This document shows positions 21,701 to 30,329 of a DNA stretch of 64,000 bases, piece by piece. The translations under genes and the position numbers were made by a program. Below the pieces are notes generated by a model. The model had not been told where the DNA came from and did not search any database. It saw only the letters and a list, made by a program, of their open reading frames with translations. Source of the stretch: Saccharomycopsis malanga (Eukaryota; Ascomycota; Saccharomycetes; Ascoideales; Saccharomycopsidaceae); assembly GCA_004014935.1 (NCBI GenBank), contig CP025324.1:2046501-2110500 (forward strand). Reading direction: 5' to 3'. Positions within the stretch are counted from its first letter, which is position 1; every line of letters begins with the position of its first letter.

Positions 21701-24700
21701 GCGGTGATACTGATGCCAATATAATGATCGCGGGCCGGATAGAACATGTCGCGGTGACGGACAATAAACTTGAAAACATTGGCCAAATTACCGAGCAGAA
21801 ACCCGTTCTCTGAAATGACGCGGCGCGGGAATTTAAGCCATGCAAAGTCATGGCCGGATCGGTCGTCAGTGTCACTCATAACGGGGGCAAGCAAATCCAA
21901 GGCGGTCTTGGAAAGATGCCGTGTATCATTGTTATTAGCTCGGAGCAAGGCAACGAGCATGTGAGTCCGTATTTTAATGGGTGTTGCGTACGCATTGATG
22001 AAAAAACAACTGGTCAAGTAGGCAGCGTGTTTAGTTAACGCGTCATCGAGTTTAATAAGGCACCAGCAAAACTTGATGACGTCTTTACGAAGGATTTCGA
22101 TGGTTTGGGGAGCACAGCTGATAAGCACGGAGGTGATTTGAAGTAATTCTAAACGGAAACGGTCAATTTCTCCGGCCGCGGAATCTAGTACTGTAGAGTT
22201 GTTGGCTGTTGTTTTCCAGACACGGTTATGGAAAGTTGTAAGCCAAGGTGCCAAACCTTGAGAAGTGTCTTGGCAAAGGCTTTCCAAAGAACCCTTTGAG
22301 TAGTTTTCTGCAAGCAAAATAGGTAAAAACAAGGTCTGAGACATGTAGACTTTAACTGCAGTGGTTTTATTATTATTGTCGGCAAACGTTTGGACGCAAT
22401 GGAGCAATACTTGGTTGCGGAGCAGAATATCGTCGGAAGTTACAATATTATCAAATATAAAGTCTTGAAATTCTACGGAAACCTTGAGGTTGTTGGTAGC
22501 GACAAATTCTAGAAATAAAAACAACATGGAGATGTTTTGAGTGGTTGACAAACAATTGACAAGTAACAGTTGGTATTTGATGAAAGCATGTTGTAGGGCA
22601 AGCAGTTTGACTTGATCAAAACTCCACAAGTCCTTGGTAAGTTCATATACCGAAGTCTGGACTATTTGTGAAAGGTCAGGACATTGATCGTTGCCATCTT
22701 TACTCATGACAGCATATAAGACGTCTATAAGATTTACGTATTTTATTATCTTTACATTCTTATCCAGTTCGGTTTCCACACAATCAATTAAGCGGCCAAA
22801 AGACTCTTTAGTGACTTTTAAGAGCTGTGGACAATTGCAGACAAAATACAAAAGTCTCGTTTGGCGCACATTGAAATGATCGAGAAAATAGGCAAAGGTT
22901 TCTTTTGCAAACCGATTAAGAAACTTACCAATAGGAACACGGAAAGGCGAGTCATGGCAACGACGCAAATTCAACTCCAAATAATCCAAAACAGAAAGCA
23001 TGTCAGGAATAAACATCAATGCCTTTGGAGGCAATAAATGGAAAATGTTGAGGATCGCAAGCACTACTTGGACAGTTGAATTGGAGTCCAAATCTTGACT
23101 GGAGATGACATGAAGAGTATGAGGTGTTGCCCAAGCATTTAAATGGTCAATTAACTTTTTACCAATCTCTACTTTGAAATAACTAAGTAATAAAACTAAT
23201 AAACGTGCCAAAGCTTCAAGATTCGCCACCGTTAATCGTTTATGGTCTGCCAAATTCATTAACATTGGCCGTAAACCATTCTGCAACAAATTACGAGGAA
23301 GCTTACTATTTTCACTAAGAGCTACCTTCAATGCTGCATGTGCAGTGTCAATAACAACCGTTTGAGGATTGCATAATGTCTTAAACAAGACAGAAAGAAT
23401 TTTCATTCGGTTCAATCCTTGATTATTATTAATACTATTAGTATTATTAGTATTATTGGTATTATTGGTATTATTGGTATTATTGGTATTATTAGTATTA
23501 TTAGTGTTATTAGTATTATTAGTATTATTAGTATTATTAGTATTATTAGTAATATTAGTATTATTAATATTATTATTATTGCAATATTCTGTTTTTGAAA
23601 CTGCAATTCGAAGCAAATTTATGCATGCCACACGAATCTCTGTCAATTGCTCCCTTGTCTCATGCTCAATCAAACGATTGGTATTAACCAACATGCTATC
23701 TTCAGCATCTGCCAAACTGAGAACTTCCATTAGCAACCGTTGCATTTCCTCGTTGAACGTCTTCTCCTCATGCTCGAGACTGAGCCAAAACAGGATAGCC
23801 TCGATATTCCCAATCTGCATTGGAAACGGTAATGCCCGAAGTGGTTTGCTGAAAATCGGATTCAATAATACCGACTTGCTTGGATAAATAATTTCAAGAA
23901 CAGATCGGCCAGTAACCTCCGAAAGTAATTCTAATGACTCTTTTGCCGTGCGACGAACTATCGCATTCGCATTAGCTAAATCATACACTAAAGATGACAC
24001 TACGTTCGTGGACAAAGCCTCGACATCTTTTACGCCTTCATTACATCCTTTCACAACTGTCTTGACAAGATCCACGGCCATGGCAACCGCAGTCGCAGGC
24101 ACATTGTCTGGAGTGTCTCGAATAACAAAAAACAAGGCCCGCACAAGTTCAACTTGGTATCTCGAAAGCCATTGGACTGGAATCTTGACGTCCTCTATCA
24201 TCACTTTCAAACCAAGCACGCCACCATGCTTATTATAATACAATTCATCGTAGCAAGCATGGATAAACACCATTACTAAGGAGCGTGGAAGAATAAAATT
24301 TAAGCTTTTCTCTTTAGAACCAAACAATACAGCTGAAAACTCAAATAATTGCTTCACTGCCATAATTCCAGTGTCTCGAACTGGTTTCAAATGAGAACTC
24401 AAAGCATATGTGATGCTGTTGAGTAGTACGTGTTCACTAATATGTACCTGGCCTTCGCCATTGTCTAATGCAAAGACGCGTTCCTTTTGATGTCTTTTAA
24501 CAACATGTCGTATAATATACAATTGAGTAAAATGGTTGCACAAGTTTACAATCAAATGTTGTGCCTCATTCTGGATTTCAGGCACCGATGTCGCAAAAAA
24601 TATAGCATTTAAAAGCTTTTCTGCAACTTGTTCTTGGTTGGTGAGCTTACGCTGGTCTCTAATCTTGCACACATCAAGTTTTGTCTTGTCATCCATGGTT

Positions 24701-27700
24701 TCTTGGACTAGTTTGTCGACCGCACGGCCAACCAACAATGAATAATTATCGGGCATGTCGTGGGTATCAATAAACAACTTGAGTACCGAAGAAAGATACT
24801 TGTATGCATTGATCCGATAATGTGTAATGGTTTTGGCATCAGCAGTTTGACGAGGGTCCTCTAAAATGTCGATTGCTAAAGGAATTCCAGTGGAAATCAG
24901 AAGAGTAATGTCTTTTTCCATATGTTTCACCCGAAACAACGCTTCTACTTTTTGATTCATGACAGATTGAGCCTCCAAATCCTGCGGAGGCTTGAAAAAC
25001 CTACGGTTACGACCGCCCAACTTGCCCAAAATCCTTACAGCAGTGTGGCTGTGCACATAGTTGTACGGATACGGCTGGAGATGTTTCCAAACCGCCTTCA
25101 TGATGTCATCAATGACAGGCTCGGTGATTGGATCAAAATATTCTGCGGTCAAGTTGTCTACGCAAAGCTCAAGCGTGCGAAGACCCTGGCCAACCAACTC
25201 CAGAGATCCGTTAAGGGCCAAGACTAGAGGCCGCATAAGGTGTTTTAAGTATGGAATCAAGCTGTTCAATCTTACGGGAACTGTCAAACAAATCTCAATG
25301 TAAATGTCTCTTTCCTGAGGCGTCCTGGCGGACTCTATCAAAACATTGAGCGACACAAGGAGTTTCAGCAACAATGGCATGATTTCCTTGTACAATAATT
25401 CAAACTTGCCTCCGCTGATGCTCTTGAAAAGCGTCCGTAGAAGATAGAAGTAAATGGTCGGGTCCTCGGCTGCCGTGGACAACTTGAGAGAGTTGAGAAC
25501 AAGATTGTTTAAATGAGTGAGAAGAACTGGCTCGTTTGCTGTAGGATAAAGATTGAGAGCAAGAAGACACAACTTGAAAAGTCTGAGAAAGATGTGAGAA
25601 TGCATCGCGTTCACATCGCCCAAATTGTGTAACCGCGAAACCAAATAGTTTAACACAATTCCCATAAAGTTTGATGACGTCGCTTCGTTTCCAAGGAAGA
25701 AATGAGGCAAATGAAGTAACGGAGCATTTCCCATAATTTCTTTTACCAAGAAAGAAATCTCACTCTTTATGATTTCGTTAAATGTAGAAAGATCAATTTT
25801 CATATACATGAACGCAATGGCTTCCATGAGCTCTTTTTCGTCTTTAGATGCCGAGATGGGCAAGTTGGGCTGTCTAATGTCAAACACCTTTTGTTTGCCA
25901 GAGGTTTCGGCGCTTTTTGAGCTCTGAAATAACCGAAGACCTAATATGGTTTCTTTCAACAACCGCTTGAGCACGTCGACTTCCTCCACTGAAAACATTC
26001 GTGCCGCGGAATTCCATGCCTGGACGTTATAGTCGGGAGAATTTGGAGGCGGGTTTGTCTGTCTCAAGACGGTGAGAACCGACTTTAAAAAGTTCAACAA
26101 GGTCCTGAACAAATAACGGGCATCTTTCAATGGATCTGAAGTGGGAGGAGCAACGAGTTGGATCGGTGCTTCATAAGGAATATCAAATGATGTTAATTCA
26201 TCTTCCAGTTCGTCCGCATCAGCCATTTCTACGTCCTCATCAATATCAGCTGTTTTATGCTCTATTGTGTGAGTTTCTTGCTTTATTATGTAATCGATGT
26301 TCAATTCCTCATCGTTTTTCACTTTAATGTCTTCGTTATCTAGACAAACAGTGGTAAGTCCAGTATTTAATGCTTTTTCGGTATGTTTCTGTGCTAATTC
26401 TGACTCTGAAGCTTTTTTCTTGTATTCTTTATGACGTTGCATGATAGAGTCGTGTTCTCTGTTCAAATCTACAAACCGATTGGTGTATGCTTCAATAATT
26501 ATAAAATACAACCTGCGAGATTCATCTTTAGCCATCTTGTTGATCCGTTCCAACAAGTTTAGTAAGAGTTTTCCGCTCATGATTTGCACTGTGGACACCA
26601 AACTTGTGTCTTGCAACAAGCGCGAGTACATTACAACTGCTTTCCAAACCTGGTCTTCGGTCAATTCGTTTCTAATGTTGTGAAGAAAGTCCGCGGCCGT
26701 GCTGTATGCTAGAGGCCGTAAAGTTTCATAGCAAGTCAAGCCGTCGCCTAAAAGGATCTTTTCATTGAGCAACAAATCCAATTTTGGAAGAAACATTGAT
26801 TTGTACGACGTTGACAAGACATGTCGTGTGGCATGCAATAACTCTTTGCGTGCAGACGATAACTCACTGGGGCAATCTTGTAATAATCTGATGATAATGT
26901 CGGGAACTACAGAATCTTTAGATGACAACGATTTGGGCGAGTATCTTCTGATGAAAATATACGCAAGAAATGATGCAGCCTTGACCTGGGCCAATATAAA
27001 ATCACCGTAAAGCACCCGGTTTTTGATTTCCGGGGCTACAGACGTAAAGATCTCATTACGAGCTGCCGCAGCCTCTCGTGCAGTCTTTTGCGAGTCGACT
27101 TCCAACTGTAGAAACTCTACCAACTTTGGAATAAACGTCGGCAATGTCGTGTTTACAAGCTGCTTGTACGAGGATAAGAGAGAAACCATCATAATAGGAC
27201 ATTCTGCCAACGTTTTGAACGATTGCATCGAATGCGTCAACGGTTTAGCCACACTTGTTCCTTCAGGTTCAACTGAATCCATTGAAGTGTCTACAGAACT
27301 ACTCACGTCCTCTGCTTCCTTAAGTTTGGATTGCTCATTGAACGATTCTGGAACAATCTTGTTCATATTCACGTAAATTTCATTAATAATGTCTATGAAA
27401 ACCTGCACTTTGTCAAACAAATCATTCTTGTAATGTTTATGCAAATTAACAATCACTTTCATGGCTGCCACGCCATTCTCCTCGTTGTCAGCCTTCAATA
27501 CTCGCTGCATCTGCTCAAGAACCCTTACAGAATACGGGGCAAACGTTTCATTACACACTGCTCGGTGGAACATCTCTAAAACTGAACTTCGTATCTTATG
27601 TTCCGGTGCTTGGCTTTGAAAACTCACTGGAACATTCTCCAAAATGTCGAGAAAAACCCCTACAAGCTTCTCTAAAAAGTATACATACTCGTCTGCCCCT

Positions 27701-27816
27701 AGAAACGATTCAAATGCATCACATAGCTCCACCAATACATTATGTTTGGCCTTGAAATCGGTCACATTGCCTCCTAACTTGTCGGCAAACCCATCAATCT
27801 GCTCCTTATAACTCAT
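15760..27816 (-). CDS. TRA1: TRA1, giant PIKK-like scaffold of SAGA and NuA4
   Basis: This 4018-residue single-exon protein is clearly Tra1/TRRAP by long blocks of identity, such as LLQDCPSELSSARKELLHAT, GLRTLELCVDNLTAEYFDP, LGGRNRRFFKPP and SEYALWEDNW-type FAT motifs. HEAT repeats fill most of the protein. The FAT region is at about residues 2600-3175, the pseudokinase follows (RHSRREERIFQMFRLLGG; the catalytic residues of true PIKKs are absent in this family), and the FATC end is NPRNLAQLDSLWRAYL. Tra1 recruits SAGA and NuA4 acetyltransferases to activators in the nucleus. It is about 270 residues longer than the S. cerevisiae protein, mainly because of a low-complexity insertion at residues 3176-3475 and an Asn/Thr tract at about 1412-1465. 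I use the ATG at 27816; upstream the frame reaches only a GTG. The 5' leader has a CA/GT repeat. Confidence 0.97.
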   Translation of the reverse strand: MSYKEQIDGFADKLGGNVTDFKAKHNVLVELCDAFESFLGADEYVYFLEKLVGVFLDILENVPVSFQSQAPEHKIRSSVLEMFHRAVCNETFAPYSVRVLEQMQRVLKADNEENGVAAMKVIVNLHKHYKNDLFDKVQVFIDIINEIYVNMNKIVPESFNEQSKLKEAEDVSSSVDTSMDSVEPEGTSVAKPLTHSMQSFKTLAECPIMMVSLLSSYKQLVNTTLPTFIPKLVEFLQLEVDSQKTAREAAAARNEIFTSVAPEIKNRVLYGDFILAQVKAASFLAYIFIRRYSPKSLSSKDSVVPDIIIRLLQDCPSELSSARKELLHATRHVLSTSYKSMFLPKLDLLLNEKILLGDGLTCYETLRPLAYSTAADFLHNIRNELTEDQVWKAVVMYSRLLQDTSLVSTVQIMSGKLLLNLLERINKMAKDESRRLYFIIIEAYTNRFVDLNREHDSIMQRHKEYKKKASESELAQKHTEKALNTGLTTVCLDNEDIKVKNDEELNIDYIIKQETHTIEHKTADIDEDVEMADADELEDELTSFDIPYEAPIQLVAPPTSDPLKDARYLFRTLLNFLKSVLTVLRQTNPPPNSPDYNVQAWNSAARMFSVEEVDVLKRLLKETILGLRLFQSSKSAETSGKQKVFDIRQPNLPISASKDEKELMEAIAFMYMKIDLSTFNEIIKSEISFLVKEIMGNAPLLHLPHFFLGNEATSSNFMGIVLNYLVSRLHNLGDVNAMHSHIFLRLFKLCLLALNLYPTANEPVLLTHLNNLVLNSLKLSTAAEDPTIYFYLLRTLFKSISGGKFELLYKEIMPLLLKLLVSLNVLIESARTPQERDIYIEICLTVPVRLNSLIPYLKHLMRPLVLALNGSLELVGQGLRTLELCVDNLTAEYFDPITEPVIDDIMKAVWKHLQPYPYNYVHSHTAVRILGKLGGRNRRFFKPPQDLEAQSVMNQKVEALFRVKHMEKDITLLISTGIPLAIDILEDPRQTADAKTITHYRINAYKYLSSVLKLFIDTHDMPDNYSLLVGRAVDKLVQETMDDKTKLDVCKIRDQRKLTNQEQVAEKLLNAIFFATSVPEIQNEAQHLIVNLCNHFTQLYIIRHVVKRHQKERVFALDNGEGQVHISEHVLLNSITYALSSHLKPVRDTGIMAVKQLFEFSAVLFGSKEKSLNFILPRSLVMVFIHACYDELYYNKHGGVLGLKVMIEDVKIPVQWLSRYQVELVRALFFVIRDTPDNVPATAVAMAVDLVKTVVKGCNEGVKDVEALSTNVVSSLVYDLANANAIVRRTAKESLELLSEVTGRSVLEIIYPSKSVLLNPIFSKPLRALPFPMQIGNIEAILFWLSLEHEEKTFNEEMQRLLMEVLSLADAEDSMLVNTNRLIEHETREQLTEIRVACINLLRIAVSKTEYCNNNNINNTNITNNTNNTNNTNNTNNTNNTNNTNNTNNTNNTNNTNNTNSINNNQGLNRMKILSVLFKTLCNPQTVVIDTAHAALKVALSENSKLPRNLLQNGLRPMLMNLADHKRLTVANLEALARLLVLLLSYFKVEIGKKLIDHLNAWATPHTLHVISSQDLDSNSTVQVVLAILNIFHLLPPKALMFIPDMLSVLDYLELNLRRCHDSPFRVPIGKFLNRFAKETFAYFLDHFNVRQTRLLYFVCNCPQLLKVTKESFGRLIDCVETELDKNVKIIKYVNLIDVLYAVMSKDGNDQCPDLSQIVQTSVYELTKDLWSFDQVKLLALQHAFIKYQLLLVNCLSTTQNISMLFLFLEFVATNNLKVSVEFQDFIFDNIVTSDDILLRNQVLLHCVQTFADNNNKTTAVKVYMSQTLFLPILLAENYSKGSLESLCQDTSQGLAPWLTTFHNRVWKTTANNSTVLDSAAGEIDRFRLELLQITSVLISCAPQTIEILRKDVIKFCWCLIKLDDALTKHAAYLTSCFFINAYATPIKIRTHMLVALLRANNNDTRHLSKTALDLLAPVMSDTDDRSGHDFAWLKFPRRVISENGFLLGNLANVFKFIVRHRDMFYPARDHYIGISITAMGKLTLLPNASIENQCLAMDIAELILYWETKSRAETAPTAQETIPFGQKEAFITFLIRYVCISTLRSSGAELNKRALAVLHVLLGPSFWPEVNVKLSFFDKFLTEPDLHSGNSNILCYCINSLEVVGVALSHKSSEWVLENLGALQDLLDKAIRSDNHDVQEALQKVLEVMLRAIQSETAEDPETEPEEVKSFLNLLINVISDDLSSTSSMAAGVSLCWTVANYKPERLTPLFPNIMKTFGKLCKDHVSISKEPSEVLEPKLAEEAKMTSKLLEKLLSFAAKRISYLGDQRRIYLSLLAQLIEKTSDHGILTKVLSIVHRFVFATENIFPTSKEKAAILGKMINFEARRDLSQLLSKSFYKIIIKIFEDKSFVSSDLTHRLEQPFLVGTRHPDVGIRRRLMSILNRSIEDDITKRLYYVIQQQNWDYLAEYPWLMQATELLIGAFNLDSRVSLLHCEFRFANLGYLADIIDNGDSGQSDHPETNLKETLSHHQKFLKELRAVTAGDILAPLIEVLRHDAARVNSVWADLFAAAWPATHDLEVAFTCLLTKEYHLRQAKRTPNVIQGLLMGAERCSVRIPPHVARYLGSAFSAHYSALHLICGLESESGGAVKEAADNACSEIYAELEELDMFYGFWRRRARFSLTNSALSHEQLGMYGKALKYYEAAQIKARAGLFQYSEAEYALWEDNWISCAEKLQHWDILTELAKHENYTDLLLECGWRVANWNDDKGPLEQSIRTIIEVPTPRRQVFRTFLNLQGFAQQEQAMTELINCCDEGIQLSLSKWASLPTRPTRAHVSLLHLFQQYVEFSEASKIYSSLTAANIQNMEHKSEELKRVLETWRERLPNVWDDIIIWNDLCTQRLHAYNLLSILNRPFLGSTSGNLYAFRGYHETAYMINRFAHVARKQGLPEVCISQLTKIYTLPNIEIAEAFIKLNEQAKCHYQNLTELNSGLDVISNTNLAYFGAAQKAEFFTLKGMFQTKLNALEEANQSFATAIQLDSTLPNAWAEWGFFNYNLFKQSAMKQNQQNILKYLGNALTCFLNAAGLYKNQKSKQFLLLILWIISLDDQNNTLTMEFLKYKGEVPVWYWITFIPQLLTSLSHKEAKLVRNILILIAKSFPQALHFPLRTTKEDFVAIQRQIVNKSEKSGSKVDIKLDSKVDNKVGDKTDNKLDNKSGDKLDVKSDIKSDIKSDIKSDIKSDVESDVESDIKSDIKSDIKSDIKSDIKSDIKSDIKSDIKSDITSVDNSNEKLINIIQNSDNKEKDSPTIENKNTDQDKITNNTDKNDTEIKATEIEDTDIKDTETKDTEIKDTEIKNTETKDTEMKDAEMNNSETKNIEIKHVESNEASKDTEMTDNSKLKDKFDDETPEKQNVSVTNSTVNKEDKEFSINENNVTNENNSFTKDREHSEETNTKPLDPPTSDMNRAASSLGKGSGQPWEYVEEIMLISKTSYPLLALSMELLVDQITQRFKSNADEDAYRLVVALLNDGIQSYNRMNNPSKDTKLPQQMENNIARFAGTVLPRIIRVEFEKDLIESKPNFLEYINKLLRWRERLENKLDRRFNKLNLENLCPHLIEFQYQKFEEIEVPGQYLLNEDSNTHFVKIERFLPTLEIIRGYTSCFKKLQIRGHNGSLHEFSVQFPSTRHSRREERIFQMFRLLGGVLDKKVQARSRHIKLTVPIAVALSPHIRILKHDNDDVTLHKIYEQYCLDKNQNLEDPFFFAVKKMRQSLDPKLPKPDMASLKTEIFTAIQTLYVPSNIVHDHFINLYSKYEDFWLFRKQFASQYASFIFMTHMMSITARQPHKISISLSTGNVWTSEMLPNKTNNINDQWFNSTVLSPAYQRKAPVIYNTEPVPFRLTPNIQKLIGDVAMEGILSVYILIIAKSLSEPEFLLEHYLNLFVRDELVSWFAQHLRTSAQGTLLRELVRVNSDLILAKLNKICSVSTATAVTTQNVNDLIAQAVNPRNLAQLDSLWRAYL
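17390..18290 (-). repeat. Low-complexity expansion inside TRA1, between FAT and kinase-like region
   Basis: This encodes about 300 residues at TRA1 positions 3176-3475. The outer segment repeats a KSDI tetrapeptide (12 bp DNA period, about 17977-18165) with two ESDV variants. A second block repeats DTEIK-like units (about 17690-17870), and a Lys/Asp/Asn-rich stretch lies on either side. The S. cerevisiae protein has only a short linker here. All repeats keep the reading frame. Confidence 0.85.
23421..23580 (-). repeat. Trinucleotide-type tract in TRA1 coding for Asn-Asn-Thr repeats
   Basis: A 9 bp periodic, AAT-rich microsatellite encodes runs of NNT at TRA1 residues 1412-1465. It falls in a loop between HEAT helices, after a conserved CINLLRIAVSK-type helix. 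The frame is kept throughout. Confidence 0.85.
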
Positions 27817-28163
27817 ACTGAAACTTGGCAGCACCCCACACACACACACAAACACAATACCACTTTTTAACGTTTCGATTTATGCACTGGCTGCCAAACT
27901 ATAACAGTTTTGTCTCTTTATTTACTACTCGAATGTTGATATTTATATATATATATGCATTATGGTTTGAAAAATACTGGGAATCACATCTAACCTGGTA
28001 AAGGATATATCACATGCTTATCCCGTGATTGGATGATGTCTGCATATATGTATATTATCCGGGTAACACTTGATAAATAAAGGGTATAACGTGTGATAAA
28101 GCCAAGGTAGAATGAATTGTATATGAAGAGATAAGAACAAATGAGAATATTTACAAGGCAGTA
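27817..28163. promoter_or_regulatory. Divergent promoter of TRA1 and VPS26
   Basis: A 347 bp spacer separates the two divergent start codons. It contains a (CA)n run right upstream of the TRA1 ATG (27838-27850), a TATATATATATATGCAT stretch near 27945-27960 and several GATAAA motifs near 28070-28100. I see no repeat insertion here. Confidence 0.5.
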
Positions 28164-29045
28164 ATGTCATTATTTTTCAAGGCACCATTAGATATTGAGA
28201 TTCGACTTGCAGGAGAAGATAATAGGCAGCATGTGGAGGTAAAAAACAAGAATGGACGTAAAGAAAAGTTACCATTATATCAAGATGGTGAATCTGTAAA
28301 AGGTCAAGTGACCATAAGAGTAAAAGATGGAAGAAAAGTTGAACATTTAGGAATCAAAATACAATTGATAGGAACTATCGATACTAATAATGATGGTTTG
28401 AATTTTGACAATTTTTTATACATGGTACAAGAATTGTCAGCTCCAGCAGAGCTTAACCATCCAGAAAACTATTCATTTGAGTTCAAAAACGTCGAGAAGC
28501 AGTTTGAGAGCTATCGAGGTACTAATGTCAAACTTAGATACTATTTGAAGTGCATAGTGCTTCGAAAATCCGCCGATGTGATCAGAGAAAAGGAATTGTG
28601 GGTATATTCAAAACAGAACCCCCCAGACACCCCTACTACAGTAAAGATGGATGTAGGCATTGAGAATTGTTTGCATATTGAGTTTGAATACTCCAAATCA
28701 CGGTATTCCTTAAAAGATGTAATAGTGGGCAGGATATATTTTCTTCTTGTTAGATTGAAGATTAAACACATGGAGTTGTCGCTTATTCGTAGAGAAACCG
28801 TAGGATCAGGCTCAAACCAAGTAAGTGACTCAGAAACATTAGTACGGTTCGAAATCATGGACGGAGCACCAGTCAGAGGCGAAACAATACCAATAAGACT
28901 ATTTTTGGGCGGGTTTGACTTGACCCCAACGTTCAGAGACGTTAATAAGAAGTTTTCCACCAGAACATTTTTGAGTTTGGTCTTGATTGATGAAGATGCC
29001 AGAAGATATTTTAAACAGAGCGAGATTATATTATACAGGGAGTGA
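28164..29045 (+). CDS. VPS26: VPS26/Pep8, retromer cargo-selection subunit
   Basis: This 293-residue protein matches the arrestin-like retromer subunit Vps26 (Pep8 in S. cerevisiae). It starts with the typical N-terminus MSLFFKAPLDIEIRL. The first beta-sandwich has YQDGESVKGQVTIRVKDGRK and LGIKIQLIG. The second has LRYYLKCIVLRK, KDVIVGRIYFLLVRLKIKHM and the closing ETIPIRLFLGG. The usual C-terminal block, FSTRTFLSLVLIDEDARRYF, is present. Retromer returns sorting receptors such as Vps10 from endosomes to the Golgi. The protein is complete, with no intron. A long repeat element begins about 50 bp past the stop codon. Confidence 0.94.
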   Translation: MSLFFKAPLDIEIRLAGEDNRQHVEVKNKNGRKEKLPLYQDGESVKGQVTIRVKDGRKVEHLGIKIQLIGTIDTNNDGLNFDNFLYMVQELSAPAELNHPENYSFEFKNVEKQFESYRGTNVKLRYYLKCIVLRKSADVIREKELWVYSKQNPPDTPTTVKMDVGIENCLHIEFEYSKSRYSLKDVIVGRIYFLLVRLKIKHMELSLIRRETVGSGSNQVSDSETLVRFEIMDGAPVRGETIPIRLFLGGFDLTPTFRDVNKKFSTRTFLSLVLIDEDARRYFKQSEIILYRE

Positions 29046-29097
29046 ATATTTGTTAATGTAATGATATTAGATTATTGGTAATTTGTAATTATTAATA

Positions 29098-30329
29098 TTA
29101 GTCGCTGGGCCAAATCGCTCAGTGGTTAGTGCTCTCGAAGAAGAGACGAACACCTGGCAGGATAGTTTAGCAGATAGTACACTCGAAGAAGAGAAAAAAA
29201 GCCCAACAGTATCGTTCATTAATTACCCCATAACCTTTTTGTCTTTGTTTATACTCTTGACAAAGAATTGTTTGATTGACAGCCAAAATATATTCTCGAA
29301 AAGTAAATATCCTCTCTTTTTAACAGAAATATACCTATATGCCTTACTATTGCCAGGTGGCCAAGTTGGTTAGGCCATGCGCCACACAAAATAGTGCAGA
29401 ATAGTGCAGAAAATGAAGTGTGGCGTTCCTCACTTTGGTTTTTTGACTCAATTCGCGCTCTCGTCGTTTTGGAATAATCATCAAACGTTTTATTGAATTA
29501 AATCTGTACTAGTCAGACTATCTTGATTCAAAAAAACATAACCCATAATCCTGAATTTTGTTCCAACATTATAGTACTATTTGTAGTAACAACATTCAGA
29601 CCGGAGAATAAATATTTGATAAAACGGAAAATTGCCAATTTTGACAAAAAGTTGATTCTTTTAGATGAAATTCTAGAGTCGTTACAGCAAACAAAATCGT
29701 ACAAACATTATATTTCTATACTATGTAAAGTTTAGAGTTTTATACCATGTACTTTATTCTAAAAGTTGGCTTTAATAGTTTGTCTGATAGTGAGAAAATA
29801 TCATTTTGTCGAAAATAACAAATAATCTGTTAAAAATTGTGTTTCTCACTTCTCAGAATGAGTCCCGTATTTTTTGGCATTATTCCATAGTTTCCAAATG
29901 CTTTTAGTTACATTTGCGATTACTCCCGGATAGTAATGAGCTTTCATTTCAAAGAAACACACATCTCAAAAGCTAGAAAAGGTACGGTTTATTATAAATC
30001 CTTAGGGGGACTTTAATTTGATAATAATCATTATAAATTGTCAAACTAGTATAATTCAACTCCCTGTGTACACTGAATGTTTTATGGGGCTCGGTAAAGC
30101 ATAGTGTGCTTATTAAAAAGCTTTATACCTCTGTTCAGAGGACTCCGTTTTGAACAAACTATTATTCCTGATCAACTCAAAGTTGTAAATGTTTTAACGT
30201 TCCTTCGACTTTTGGTTTTCGTTTTTTCGCTATTCTAGTTTCTGATTTGCTTTATTACTATATGATGGAAATTGTATATTTACTGTAAACTGATAATAAA
30301 CTTTGATTGTTTTTGTAAAAAATTATAAC
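29098..30329 (+). mobile_element. Long tRNA-headed element, near full length (about 1.23 kb)
   Basis: The 5' end has the SINE-type head (CGCTGGGCC, A box GCTCAGTGG). A second diverged A-box-like unit (GATAGTTTAGCAGATAG) follows it, so the head is partly duplicated. Then come a CATTAATTACC linker, the tRNA-Thr-like module at 29353-29470 (GGTGGCCAAGTTGGTTAGGC, hairpin CGCCACAC/GTGTGGCG with decamer repeats in the loop), a 70-codon open frame (29523-29735), the 277 bp block at 29852-30128 and a 3' part ending in AAAATTATAA. There are no terminal inverted repeats. No certain target duplication was found. Confidence 0.65.

Noticed and set aside
23456-23887. Hydrophobic MVLLVLLVLL-type frame opposite TRA1
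   Set aside because: It is the antisense of the Asn-Asn-Thr microsatellite in a clearly real gene.
27817-27855. Upstream start for TRA1
   Set aside because: The extension begins at a GTG codon and encodes a CA-repeat-derived FVCVCG peptide; homology starts with MSYKEQI at 27816.
29852-30128. Spliceosomal intron inside the long element
   Set aside because: Neither strand gives GT...AG borders at the exact junction defined by the copy that lacks the block.
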